Shown here in pieces: positions 51,630 to 60,602 of a DNA stretch of 64,000 nt. The notes under the pieces are model-generated. The model worked only from the letters and a program-made list of their open reading frames with translations. It was not told the DNA's origin and searched no databases. The DNA comes from Agrococcus carbonis (GTDB lineage Bacteria > Actinomycetota > Actinomycetes > Actinomycetales > Microbacteriaceae): contig NZ_LT629734.1 of assembly GCF_900104705.1 (NCBI RefSeq), positions 1,116,001-1,180,000 on the forward strand, given 5' to 3'. The position numbers were made by a program, and so were the translations under genes. Every line of letters starts with the position of its first letter. Positions within the stretch are counted from its first letter, which is position 1.

Positions 51630-52388
51630 TCAGCGGCGCTGCGCCAGCCACTCCTCGAACGTGATGCGGCCCTTGCGCTGCTCGGTGAGGTTGGCGCCGG
51701 AGCGCAGGTAGTCGAGCATCGACGGCGGGAACGGCCCGTTCACGATGATGCCGCGCGCGCCCGTGGCGGCCTGCCACGCCTTGGCGAGGTCGCGGGAGAC
51801 GCGCACCTGGGGGCCGGCGATCTCGATGAACCGCTTGCCGCTCGGGTCGAGCGCCTCGTCGGCGACGAGCTCGGCGACCTCGCTCACCGCCACCGGCTGC
51901 AGCCGGCCGCCGAGCACGACGGGGATCGCTCCGAGCGCCGAGCCGGCCTCGAACTGGTCGGCCGACCACTCGTGGAACTGGGCGGCGCGGATGATCGCGG
52001 TCTCGATGGGCGAGTCGAGGTACGCGAGCTCCTGCTCGCGCTTGCGCCGATGGTAGGAGAGCTTCGACGCCTCGACGCCGAGGATGGAGAGCACGACCGC
52101 GCGCTGCACGCCGACCCGCTCGGCCGCCGCGACGGCGTTCCGGGCGCCGATCGTGAAGGGCTTGGGGTCGATGGGGTTGCGCGAGTTCGACGCGTCGACG
52201 AGCACCTCGGCGGCCGCGAGCGCGGCGTCGAGCCCGGTGCCTGAGACGATGTCGGCCTGCACGCCCGGATGGCCGTCGACCGCCCGGCCGGAGCGCGAGA
52301 GCGGCACGGCCTCGGCTCCCCGGCGCGCGAGCGCTCGGACGATCGCCGAGCCCGCGTTCCCTGTTCCGCCGATGACGACGATGCGCAT
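51630..52388 (-). CDS. NAD(P)-binding atypical SDR / NmrA-like protein
   Basis: 252 residues. Rossmann fold start MRIVVIGGTGNAGSAIVRAL (GxxGxxG), LVDASNSRNP, VVLSILGVEASKLSYHRRKR with Tyr and Lys positions, and IETAIIRAAQFHEW, as in atypical short-chain dehydrogenases of the NmrA/complex I type. It may be a redox sensor or an NADPH quinone reductase-like enzyme. TAGCGT on the minus strand is 6 nt before ATG. Confidence 0.85.
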   Translation of the reverse strand: MRIVVIGGTGNAGSAIVRALARRGAEAVPLSRSGRAVDGHPGVQADIVSGTGLDAALAAAEVLVDASNSRNPIDPKPFTIGARNAVAAAERVGVQRAVVLSILGVEASKLSYHRRKREQELAYLDSPIETAIIRAAQFHEWSADQFEAGSALGAIPVVLGGRLQPVAVSEVAELVADEALDPSGKRFIEIAGPQVRVSRDLAKAWQAATGARGIIVNGPFPPSMLDYLRSGANLTEQRKGRITFEEWLAQRR

Positions 52389-52533
52389 GCCCCAACGCTA
52401 CGCCAGCGTGGGCCGCGCGCAAGCCGATCGCCTGGGCGGCAGCGCGCATCCGCCCCCGCCCGCGGCGCGCATCCGCCCCCGAGCCCGCGGAGCGCGTCGG
52501 CTCGGGCTGCGGGGGCGGATGCGTCGGGGCGCG

Positions 52534-54846
52534 CTACGCGTCGGCGCCGGCGGGTGCCGGCTCGGCCTCGGTCGCCTCGGCGGGCGGCGCGGGCGCCGGT
52601 GCCGGCGGCGCGCTCAGCGTGTCGAGCAGGTCGTCGCCGGGGCGCACGGGGATCATCGGCGCCTCGATCTCGGCGCGGTCCAGCAGCTGCTGGGTGCGCT
52701 TGCGGCGGGCCGGCGCGATGACGGTGACGACGCGACCGTCGTTGCCCGCGCGGCCGGTGCGGCCGGCGCGGTGCAGGTAGGTCTTGTACTCGTCCGGCGG
52801 GTCGGCCTGCACGACGAGCGCGACGTCGTCGATGTGGATGCCGCGCGCCGCGACGTCGGTCGCGACGAGCACGTCGACCTTGCCGCGCCGCAGCTTCTCG
52901 AGCGACCGGTTGCGCTTGGCCTGCGTGAGGTCGCCGTGGAGGCTCACCGCGGCGATGCCCGCGTCGTCGAACTGCTCGGCGAGCCGCTCGGCGTACGCGC
53001 GCGTGCGCGTGAAGACCACGATGCGGCCCGGGTTGCGCACGATCTGCTCGAGCACCGCATCCTTGTCGTAGCGGTCGGTGACGAGCACCTGGTGGTCGAT
53101 CGTGCTCGTCGACTGCTCCTCGCCCGCCACCTCGTGCACAGCCGGCTCGGGGAGGAACTCCTTGACGATCGTCTGCACCTCGGAGTCGAGCGTCGCCGAG
53201 AAGAGCAGCTTCTGGCTGCCGGGCTTCGTCTGGCGCAGGATGCGCTGCACGGGCTCGAGGAAGCCGAGCTCGCACATGTGGTCGGCCTCGTCGACCACCG
53301 CGATCTCGACGGCGCCGAGGTTCAGGCGGCGCTGCTCGACGAGGTCCTCGATGCGACCGGGCGTGCCGATGACGATGTCGACGCCGCGGCGGAGCGCCTC
53401 GACCTGTCGATCCTGCTTCACGCCGCCGACGATGACGGTCGTGAAGATGCCGACCGCACGGCCGAGCCCCATGATGGTGTGGTTGAGCTGCTGGGCGAGC
53501 TCGCGCGTCGGGGCGAGGACGAGCGCGCGGGGAGCCCGGCCGAGCTCGCGACGCTCAGGGCGGCCTCGCAGCAGCATCTCGACGATTGGCGCGCCGAACG
53601 CGATCGACTTGCCCGAGCCGGTCCGGCCGCGGCCGAGCACGTCGCGGCCCGCGATCACGTCGGGGATGGTCGCCGCCTGGATCGGGAACGGACGCTCGGC
53701 GCCCATCGACTTGAGCGCACCGGCGATCCCGGCGCCGAGGCCGAGGTCGGCGAACGTGACGCCCTCGATGTCCTCGGCGCGCGTGGCCTGCGCCTCAAGG
53801 CGCTCGAGGACGACGTCCTCCTTCGGCTCGAAGGGGTTCGACTCCTTCGACGGGTAGTACGTGCTGTCGCGGCGCGGGCGCTCGTCGGAGCGGTCGCGGC
53901 GCGGGCGGTCGTCGCGGTCGAAGCGGCGGTCGCCGCGGTCCTCGCGGTCGGAGCGACGCGGGCCGCGGTCGTCGCGTCGCGGGCCGCGGTCGTCGCGATC
54001 GAAGCGACGCGGACCGCGATCGTCGCGGTCGGAGCGGCGGTCACCGCCGCGCGAGCGGTCGTCCCGGTCCAAGCGACGGTCCCCGCCCTGCGAGCGGTCG
54101 TCGCGGTCGAAGCGGCGCGGGCCGCGGTCGTCGCGGTCGAAGCGACGCGGGCCGCGATCGTCGCGGTCGAACCGGCGGTCACCGCCGCCCGAGCGGTCGT
54201 CCCGGTCGAAGCGACGGTCCCCGCCCTGCGAGCGATCGTCCCGATCGAAGCGACGCGGGCCGCGATCGTCGCGGTCGAACCGGCGGTCGCCGCCGCGCGA
54301 GCGGTCGTCGCGATCGAACCGGCGGTCCCCGCCCTGCGAGCGATCGTCCCGGTCGAAGCGACGCGGGCCGCGATCGTCGCGGTCGAACCGGCGGTCGCCG
54401 CCGCGCGAGCGGTCGTCGCGATCGAACCGGCGGTCGCGGTCGTCGCGCGCCGGGCGGTCGTCGCGTCGGTCGCCGCGCGCCGGTGCAGCGCCGTAGCGCC
54501 CCCGGCCGTTGTGCTCGTCGCGGGCGCGGTCGAACCCGCGCGGACGCTCGCCGCGGTGCAGGCGGTCGTCGCGCTGGTGATCGCGGCCGCCGTCGGCGCC
54601 TCCGCGCGTGCGGAAGGCGGGGCCGCGACGGGCGTCGCGGTCGCGCGCCTCCGGCGGCGTCCAGTTCGGGCGGCCGGATGCGGTGCGGCCGCCCTGGTCG
54701 CGTCGCTCGCGGTCGTCGCGGCTCCAGCGCCCCTTCGAGGGCTGCTCGTCGCGGTAGCCGCGGTGGCCCTTGCTGCGGGAGCCGGGGCGGCTGTCTCGGT
54801 CGTTCGGTCGGCGGGCGCCCTCGGGGCGCGAGTCATTCCTTGCCAT
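52534..54846 (-). CDS. DEAD-box RNA helicase with long repetitive RDD/RGG N-terminus
   Basis: 770 residues (start 54855 is possible). The catalytic core is C-terminal: GRGRTGSGKSIAFG, ALVLAPTRELAQQ, IVIGTPGRIEDL, AVVDEADHMCELGF (DEAD), LLFSATLDSEV, VLVATDVAARGIHID and HRAGRTGRAG. The first 330 residues or so are charged and disordered, mostly about 16 RRFDRDDR-type units with GGD or GPR links. Such tails bind RNA and favour condensates. The C-terminal end is Pro/Ala/Glu rich. No clear Shine-Dalgarno; a leader of about 150 nt precedes it. Confidence 0.92.
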   Translation of the reverse strand: MARNDSRPEGARRPNDRDSRPGSRSKGHRGYRDEQPSKGRWSRDDRERRDQGGRTASGRPNWTPPEARDRDARRGPAFRTRGGADGGRDHQRDDRLHRGERPRGFDRARDEHNGRGRYGAAPARGDRRDDRPARDDRDRRFDRDDRSRGGDRRFDRDDRGPRRFDRDDRSQGGDRRFDRDDRSRGGDRRFDRDDRGPRRFDRDDRSQGGDRRFDRDDRSGGGDRRFDRDDRGPRRFDRDDRGPRRFDRDDRSQGGDRRLDRDDRSRGGDRRSDRDDRGPRRFDRDDRGPRRDDRGPRRSDREDRGDRRFDRDDRPRRDRSDERPRRDSTYYPSKESNPFEPKEDVVLERLEAQATRAEDIEGVTFADLGLGAGIAGALKSMGAERPFPIQAATIPDVIAGRDVLGRGRTGSGKSIAFGAPIVEMLLRGRPERRELGRAPRALVLAPTRELAQQLNHTIMGLGRAVGIFTTVIVGGVKQDRQVEALRRGVDIVIGTPGRIEDLVEQRRLNLGAVEIAVVDEADHMCELGFLEPVQRILRQTKPGSQKLLFSATLDSEVQTIVKEFLPEPAVHEVAGEEQSTSTIDHQVLVTDRYDKDAVLEQIVRNPGRIVVFTRTRAYAERLAEQFDDAGIAAVSLHGDLTQAKRNRSLEKLRRGKVDVLVATDVAARGIHIDDVALVVQADPPDEYKTYLHRAGRTGRAGNDGRVVTVIAPARRKRTQQLLDRAEIEAPMIPVRPGDDLLDTLSAPPAPAPAPPAEATEAEPAPAGADA
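53885..54470 (-). repeat. Tandem repeats inside the helicase gene
   Basis: Degenerate units of about 30-45 bp encode RRFDRDDR with SRGGD, SQGGD or GPR endings, about 16 copies. Near-identical blocks recur (for example around 54095-54175 and 54245-54380), so the copy number could vary between strains. Confidence 0.75.
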
Positions 54847-54864
54847 TGCTCGCATTCATTGCGC

Positions 54865-55006
54865 GCGAGATCTCGCTCGCGCTGATAGAGCCGCATGCAT
54901 CGCGGGCTTCGTCATCGACCGCGAGGGTGCTCGCGGGATCTCCGGCCGCGGCGACATCTCCATGGTGCGCACACGCGCGCTGTCCCGAGCCGACCGACCC
55001 ACTCTA
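54865..55006 (-). promoter_or_regulatory. Promoter and leader of the DEAD-box helicase gene
   Basis: TAGAGT on the minus strand (55006-55001) is a -10 candidate. A perfect 12-bp palindrome GCGAGATCTCGC (54876-54865), extended by GCGC on both sides, lies 19 nt before the start and could hide it in a hairpin, as in cold-induced helicase leaders. Confidence 0.4.
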
Positions 55007-55042
55007 CGGCACGACCGCGCGCGACGACAGGGGCAGTTCGCC

Positions 55043-56212
55043 TCAGCCCGGCTGATCGACCGCGCGGACGCCGCCCCGCATCACCGACGACGACCACTGG
55101 CGCCCGTCGAACCAGCGCGTCTCGGCGCGGCGGAACGGGTCGGGATACCAGCCGGGCGCGGCGAGCCCGGCTGCCCCCTGGAGCTCGATCGGCTGGGGCG
55201 CTCCGTCGTGCGCGCCGGCCGCGGCCGGCTGCTGCGGTACCTGCTGCGCCTGCCACGCCTCGTACGCCCTGCGCTGCGCGTCGTGCGCCTCCTGCTCGAG
55301 GCGGTGGAACTCGGCAGGGGTCGGGATCGGGGGCGTCTGGGCGCTGCGATCGACGGTCGGCGGGCGCTGACCGAACGACGGCGCCGGCTGCGACGCGGGT
55401 GCCACGGGCGACGGCTGCACGGGGTCGACGCGCGCACCCTGCTGATGGCCGAACGCGGATGGCCGCGGCGGCACCTCCGCCGTCGAGCCGGGCGTGGGGC
55501 CGACGGGAGGCACGGGCGACGCCGGCTGCGGTTCGGTCGGCGCTGCGGGCGACTGCGCCGACGGCGCGGCGGGCGACTGCGCCGACGGTGCGGCGGGCAG
55601 CTGCGCCGACGGCTGCCAGCCGGGCGCGGCCGGCGTCACGTGGGCGGCGGGCGCCGAGATCGCCGACGTGGGCTGGAGGGGCTGCCCCGGCTGCGGGACG
55701 GGCGCGTGGATCGGCTGCGCCCCGGGAGCCTGCATCGGCTGCCCGGCCGGCGCGGACATCGGCTGCGCAGCCGGCGCGGACATCGGCTGCGCAGCCGGCG
55801 CGGACATCGGCTGCGCAGCCGGCGCGGACATCGGCTGCGCCGGGGCGGCGACCGGTGCCGGCCGGGCGAGGATGCGGGCGTCGCGCGCCGCGTAGTAGTG
55901 CATCGACGGGTCGGAGGGCCACTGGCCGTCGATGCGGAGCATCGACTGCCCTCCCGGCTGCAGGGGCGGCACGAACGTGAGCCGCGTGCCGGTGCCCGCC
56001 GGGGTGCGCACGGTGATCCGCGCCCCCTCGACCTGCCCGCTCGTGCGGGTGACGAACACCGTGACGGGCAGGTCGCCGGCCGGCACGTGGAGCGTCACGT
56101 CGCCCCAGTCGAGGGGCGCGCGGAGCCCGCCGATGTCGAGGGTCGGCGGCTGGAGGTACGCGTCGATGCGGCCGTCGGGGCACGCCGAGTGGACGATCAG
56201 GAATGCCGGCAT
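55043..56212 (-). CDS. DUF2510-domain protein with Pro/Ala repeat linker
   Basis: 389 residues. N-terminal about 105 residues form a beta-rich domain (AFLIVHSACPDGRIDAYLQ, DVTLHVPAGDLPVTVFV) of unknown family. Then about 200 residues of low complexity, including four tandem QPMSAPAA units and PAAPSAQS repeats. The C-terminus is a DUF2510 domain: APGWYPDPFRRAETRWFDG, then QWSSSV. These domains are common in actinobacteria near membranes, with no known role. No signal peptide or membrane helix is seen here. Confidence 0.75.
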   Translation of the reverse strand: MPAFLIVHSACPDGRIDAYLQPPTLDIGGLRAPLDWGDVTLHVPAGDLPVTVFVTRTSGQVEGARITVRTPAGTGTRLTFVPPLQPGGQSMLRIDGQWPSDPSMHYYAARDARILARPAPVAAPAQPMSAPAAQPMSAPAAQPMSAPAAQPMSAPAGQPMQAPGAQPIHAPVPQPGQPLQPTSAISAPAAHVTPAAPGWQPSAQLPAAPSAQSPAAPSAQSPAAPTEPQPASPVPPVGPTPGSTAEVPPRPSAFGHQQGARVDPVQPSPVAPASQPAPSFGQRPPTVDRSAQTPPIPTPAEFHRLEQEAHDAQRRAYEAWQAQQVPQQPAAAGAHDGAPQPIELQGAAGLAAPGWYPDPFRRAETRWFDGRQWSSSVMRGGVRAVDQPG

Positions 56213-56315
56213 GCCTCACCTCCTCCTCGCTCGCATCCGTGCGACCGCCGCGCTCGGGAGCCGCGGGGCCGGAGCCATCCAACCAGCGCGCCCCGCGCAT
56301 CCGCTGGGAGCGCGG

Positions 56316-59300
56316 TCAGCGTGCGCTGGCCGCGGCGAGCTCGGTGCGCCGCTCGGCGCGCGTGCCGGTGCCGCGCCGCACGCGCCGGCGCTCGATCGCG
56401 CCCTCCACGACGAGGTAGAGCACCGGCAGCACGATGAGCGTGAGGACCGTCGACGAGATCAGGCCTCCGATCACGACGATCGCGAGCGGCTGCGAGATGA
56501 AGCCGCCCTGGCCCGTCAGCCCCGCCGCCATCGGCACGAGCGCGAAGATCGTCGCCGCCGCGGTCATGAGGATGGGGCGCAGGCGCCGCTCGGCGCCCTC
56601 GACGAGCGCCTCGCGCACGCTGAGCCCGCGGTCGCGGTACTGGTTGACGAGGTCGATGAGCACGATCGCGTTCGTCACGACGATCCCGACGAGCATGAGC
56701 ACGCCCACCATCGAGGCGACGCCGAGCGGCACGCCCGTGATGAGCTGCATCGCGATCGCGCCGGTCGCCGCGAACGGCACCGAGACGAGCAGCAGGAACG
56801 GCTGCAGCAGGCTCTTGAACGTCGCGACCATCACGACGTAGACGAGCAGCACCGCGACGAGCGCGGCGATGCCGAGCTGCGTGAACGCATCCGTGATCTG
56901 GGTGGCGACGCCGCCGACCTCGGCGGTCGCGCCGTCGGCGAGCTCGAGCGCGTCGAGCTCGGCCTGCAGGCTCGCCGAGAGGCCGCCGACGTCGGCCGCG
57001 TCGGGGGTGATCGTCACCGTCGCGGTGCGACTGCCGTCGCTCGTCGAGATCGACACCGGCCCCGTGATCTCGCTCACCTCGGCGACGTCGGCGAGCGGCA
57101 GGGGGCCCTGCGGCGTCGGCAGCTCGAGCTCGCGCAGCTCGTCGAGCGTCGCGGCGGGCGCGATCGCGTCGAGCCAGATGCGCACGAGCGAGCCGTCGAG
57201 CTGGATGTCGCCGATCGGCGTCGGCTGCATCGCCTGGGCCACGAGGCCCGACACGGCGGCCTCGCTCAGCCCGAGGCTCGCGGCGAGCTCGCGGTCGACC
57301 GCGACCTGCACGAGCGGCTGCGCGCCCTCGAGGGAATCGGTCACCTGCGCGACGCCGTCGAGCCCGGCGACGGCGTCGGTGACGGATGCGGTGGCCGCCT
57401 CGAGCGCGTCGGGCGTCGGGGCCTGCACCTCGACCTCGATGTCGCTGCCGCCGAAGCCGCCCGACTCACCGACGGTCACCTCGCCCGGCTGGTCGTCCGC
57501 GAGGTCGCGGATCGCCTCGCGGAGCGCTGTCATGTCGGTGCCGTCGGCGGCGATGACGCCGTAGCTGATCGCGCCGCCGCCACCGCCGCCGAGGAAGGCC
57601 GCGAACTGGCCGGCGCCGCTCGAGACGGTCGCCGAGACCGTCTCGACGCCGTCGAGCTCGCCCACGCGCGCCGAGAGCTCGTCGGCGGCGTCGAGCTGCG
57701 CGTCGAGCGAGGCGCCGGGCTCGAGCTGCTGCGACATGCGCAGCGTCGTCTGCCCGTCGTCCCCGAGGAAGTTGGTCGCCATGAGCGGCACCGCGGCGCC
57801 GCTCGCACCGAGCACGAGGGCAGCACCGACGAGCACGAGCCAGGGCCTCCGCAGCGTCGCGAGCAGGATCGGCCGGTAGCCGCGCCGGAGCCGGTCGCGG
57901 CGCTCCTCGAGGTCGTGGGCGGCAGCGGCCGGGGCATCGGGACCGCCCGGCCGGGAGCGGCCGGCCCCGCGCGCGTCGGCGACGGCGCCCGACGGCGCTT
58001 CGGGGGCGGATGCGCGGCGCAGGCGGAAGCGCTGCCGGAGGCCCGGGCGGGCGGTCGTGCGCGCATCCGCGCCGCGCGCATCCGCCGCAGCATGCTCGCG
58101 CGCAGCCTCGGCCTCGGCCGCCGCCTCCGCCTCGACGACCGCCTTCGGGCGCCGGAGCAGCCACGAGGCGAGCACCGGCACGATCGTGAGCGCGATGACG
58201 AGCGACGACAGCAGCGCGATCGTCACCGTGAGCGCGAAGGGGCGGAAGAGCTCGCCCGTGATGTCGCTCACGAAGGCGAGCGGGAGGAACACGATGACGG
58301 TCGTGACCGTCGAGGCGGTGATGGCGCCGGCGACCTCGCGCACCGCATCCAGGATCGCCTTCGCCTTCGACGCCTGGAAGGACAGGTGCCGCTTGATGTT
58401 CTCGATCACGACGATCGAGTCGTCGACGACGCGGCCGATCGAGATCGTGAGCGCCCCGAGGGTGAGCACGTTGAGGGAGAAGCCCGCCCCCCACATGCCG
58501 ATGAAGGTCATGAGCACCGACATCGGGATCGAGATCGCCGTGACGAGCGTCGAGCGCACCGACCACAGGAAGATGAGGATGACGAGCACGGCGAAGACGA
58601 GGCCCAGGACGCCCTCGACCGCGAGCGCCTCGATCGAGTGCTCGATGTAGGGCGCCTGGTCGAGGATCGTCGTGATGGTCGCGCCCTCGCCGAGCTCGGC
58701 GCGGATGCCGTCGAGCTGCTCGAGCACGGCGTGCGAGACGTCGACCGTGTTGGCCGCCTGCGTCTTCGTGATCGAGAGGATGATCGAGGGCTCGCCGTCG
58801 ACGAGCGCGACCGACGAGACCGGGTCCTCGTCGAGCGCGACCTCGGCGTAGTCGCCGATCGTGCGCTCGCCGGTGACGGGGAGCCCGGCGACGTCGGCGA
58901 CCGAGCCGAGCCGCTCGCCGATCTGCACGCTGAGGGTCTGGTCGCCATCGTCGACCGTGCCGCCCGGCAGCAGGGCGCCGTGCTCGTCGATCGAGTCGGC
59001 GATGTCCTGCCGCGTCAGGCCGTCGGCGGCGAGCGCCTGGTCGTCGGGGCTGATCGTGATGCGCTGGCCGGGTGCGCCCTGCAGCTGCACCGCCCGGACG
59101 CCGTCGGTGCGCTCGAGCTGCGGCACCGCGACCGTCTCGATGCGGTCGACGAGCGCCGCGGTGTCGCCCGGCGCCGCGATCGCGAGCTGCAGCACCGGGA
59201 AGTCGGCGATCGACCCGGTGAGCACGGTCGTCTCGGCGTCGTCGGGCAGCTGCGCCGCGATGCGGTTGACGGCCTGCTGCACGCGCTGCTCGGTCGTGGG

Positions 59301-59606
59301 GATGTTGATGCCGTAGGTGAACTCGGCGAAGACGACGCTCGAGCCCGTCGAGGACGTGCCGCTCGTGCCCTCGAGGCCCGGCACGGACTGCACCGCCCGC
59401 TCGATGGGCGCCGTGACGTCCTCGCTCACGATCTCGGGACTCGCGCCCGGCATGGTCGTCGTGACGACGACAGCGGGCAGCTCGAGCTCGGGCGTGAGCT
59501 CGGTCTTGAGGCTCGCGAGGGCGACGCCGCCGAAGATCGCGATGCAGATCGTCACGAGGGCGACGAGCGCCTTGTTCTTCAGGCTGGCGAGCGAGAGCAG
59601 GTGCAC
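56316..59606 (-). CDS. RND superfamily efflux transporter (AcrB/HAE1-like)
   Basis: 1096 residues from GTG 59606, with GGGAGGA 7 nt upstream. The full RND layout is visible: helix 1, a periplasmic-type loop, helices 2-6 (GLVFAVLVILIFLWSV, the core GRVVDDSIVVIENIKRHL with the proton-relay Asp pair), a long cytosolic insertion (about 490-600, Ala/Arg/Pro rich), then helix 7, the second loop and helices 8-12. The Gram-positive SwrC/YerP type works without an outer-membrane partner and exports surfactants, lipids or drugs. No adaptor protein gene is adjacent. Confidence 0.92.
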   Translation of the reverse strand: MHLLSLASLKNKALVALVTICIAIFGGVALASLKTELTPELELPAVVVTTTMPGASPEIVSEDVTAPIERAVQSVPGLEGTSGTSSTGSSVVFAEFTYGINIPTTEQRVQQAVNRIAAQLPDDAETTVLTGSIADFPVLQLAIAAPGDTAALVDRIETVAVPQLERTDGVRAVQLQGAPGQRITISPDDQALAADGLTRQDIADSIDEHGALLPGGTVDDGDQTLSVQIGERLGSVADVAGLPVTGERTIGDYAEVALDEDPVSSVALVDGEPSIILSITKTQAANTVDVSHAVLEQLDGIRAELGEGATITTILDQAPYIEHSIEALAVEGVLGLVFAVLVILIFLWSVRSTLVTAISIPMSVLMTFIGMWGAGFSLNVLTLGALTISIGRVVDDSIVVIENIKRHLSFQASKAKAILDAVREVAGAITASTVTTVIVFLPLAFVSDITGELFRPFALTVTIALLSSLVIALTIVPVLASWLLRRPKAVVEAEAAAEAEAAREHAAADARGADARTTARPGLRQRFRLRRASAPEAPSGAVADARGAGRSRPGGPDAPAAAAHDLEERRDRLRRGYRPILLATLRRPWLVLVGAALVLGASGAAVPLMATNFLGDDGQTTLRMSQQLEPGASLDAQLDAADELSARVGELDGVETVSATVSSGAGQFAAFLGGGGGGAISYGVIAADGTDMTALREAIRDLADDQPGEVTVGESGGFGGSDIEVEVQAPTPDALEAATASVTDAVAGLDGVAQVTDSLEGAQPLVQVAVDRELAASLGLSEAAVSGLVAQAMQPTPIGDIQLDGSLVRIWLDAIAPAATLDELRELELPTPQGPLPLADVAEVSEITGPVSISTSDGSRTATVTITPDAADVGGLSASLQAELDALELADGATAEVGGVATQITDAFTQLGIAALVAVLLVYVVMVATFKSLLQPFLLLVSVPFAATGAIAMQLITGVPLGVASMVGVLMLVGIVVTNAIVLIDLVNQYRDRGLSVREALVEGAERRLRPILMTAAATIFALVPMAAGLTGQGGFISQPLAIVVIGGLISSTVLTLIVLPVLYLVVEGAIERRRVRRGTGTRAERRTELAAASAR

Positions 59607-59686
59607 TCGCTGATCCTCCCACTCCCGGGGTGGGGAGCGGATGCGGGCGCCCCCCCATCCGCTCCCGTGCCGCGGGCGGTGCTCAC

Positions 59687-59790
59687 GGTCTCGTGCCGCG
59701 TGCGCCTCCGGCGCGCGCTCCTCGACCTGCGGGACCGCGCGGCTCCGGTCTCGTGCCGCGTGCGCCTGAGGCGCGCGCTCCTCGACCTAT
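59687..59790. repeat. Two type B REP-like units
   Basis: Two copies of GGTCTCGTGCCGCGTGCG, GCGCGCGCTCCTCGACCT and a spacer. The last copy runs into the stop codon (59787-59789) of the MerR gene. Confidence 0.7.
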
Positions 59791-60533
59791 GAGGCTCGGC
59801 GGCGCTCGGCGAAGGCCCGCATCGCGTCGCGCACGTAGGCGGCCCCCTCCTTTCCGCCGTAGTTGGCGGCGAACCGCTCATCGGCGACGTACATCTCGCC
59901 GAGGCCGGCGAACGCGTCGAGGTCGGGCTCGGCCGTCTGCCAGCCGGCGCCGATCCAGCGGTAGTGCCGCTCGGCGAGCGCCTGCACGCCCTCCGAGTCC
60001 ACCGGCTCCCCGGCCGCGCGCGCGGCCGCGTAGCCCGCCGCGATGTCGAGGTGCTCCTGCTGGAACGCCGCACGGTCGGGATCCGTCATGCCCTTCCACC
60101 AGGCCTGGCCGTCCTGCCACGCCTTCGCGCCCCAGCGCTCGGTGACCTCCTGCTCGTACTGGCCCTGGTCGAACCCGTCGAGCGCCTGCTCTGCCGCCAT
60201 GGCGGCTCCTTCCTCTCGTGCCCGCAGCGTCTGCTCGACGGCGCGGATCTGCCTGCGGATGCGGTCGGCCTCGCGCTCGAGGTCGACGAGGTGCGCCGCG
60301 AGCGCCTCCTCGTCGGACGCGCGCTCGAGGCTCTCGGCGATCGCGGGGATCCCCACGCCCAGCCCGCGCAGCAGCAGGATGCGCTGCAGGCGGGTGAGCG
60401 ATGCCTCGTCGTACCAGCGCATCCCGCCCGCGTCGGTGCGGGCGGGGGCGAGGATGCCGACGGCGTCGTAGTGCCGCAGCGTGCGGCTCGAGACGCCGGC
60501 GAGCTTCGCGATGCGCTGGATCGACCACTCCAT
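59787..60533 (-). CDS. MerR-family regulator with TipAS-type effector domain
   Basis: 248 residues. MerR DNA-binding domain 1-75 (IQRIAKLAGVSSRTLRHYDA, GMRWYDEASLTRLQRIL), a coiled-coil dimer helix (about 75-115), and a TipAS domain (YEQEVTERWGAKAWQDGQAW, HLDIAAGYAAARAAGEPVDS, HYRWIGAGWQTAEPDLDA) that in TipAL binds thiopeptides. TACCGT on the minus strand (60546-60541) is 7 nt before ATG. A 19-bp spacer promoter with an inverted repeat precedes it, the classic MerR-activated layout, so it probably controls itself and perhaps the divergent permease. Confidence 0.9.
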   Translation of the reverse strand: MEWSIQRIAKLAGVSSRTLRHYDAVGILAPARTDAGGMRWYDEASLTRLQRILLLRGLGVGIPAIAESLERASDEEALAAHLVDLEREADRIRRQIRAVEQTLRAREEGAAMAAEQALDGFDQGQYEQEVTERWGAKAWQDGQAWWKGMTDPDRAAFQQEHLDIAAGYAAARAAGEPVDSEGVQALAERHYRWIGAGWQTAEPDLDAFAGLGEMYVADERFAANYGGKEGAAYVRDAMRAFAERRRAS

Positions 60534-60540
60534 GCAGACG

Positions 60541-60571
60541 ACGGTAGAGGTTGACGCAACGTCAACGTCAA
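60541..60571 (-). promoter_or_regulatory. MerR-type promoter with 19-bp spacer and operator dyad
   Basis: On the minus strand: TTGACG (60571-60566), 19 nt, TACCGT (60546-60541). Within the spacer is a perfect dyad TTGACG-CAA-CGTCAA on the plus strand (60551-60565). The overlong spacer with a centred dyad is the hallmark of MerR-family activated promoters. Confidence 0.7.
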
Positions 60572-60602
60572 GCGCGTGACGCAGCGGGTGTATGTTCTCG
60601 CC

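Noticed and set aside
53885..54470. Regular repeats that could be taken for a CRISPR array
   Set aside because: Units are in frame, code for RRFDRDDR segments of the helicase and have no unique spacers.
55932..59792. A 1286-codon open frame on the plus strand
   Set aside because: It is antisense to the RND transporter and DUF2510 genes and made of Arg/Asp/His/Gly-rich low-complexity sequence, the usual mirror of GC-rich genes. The minus strand shows full RND motifs.
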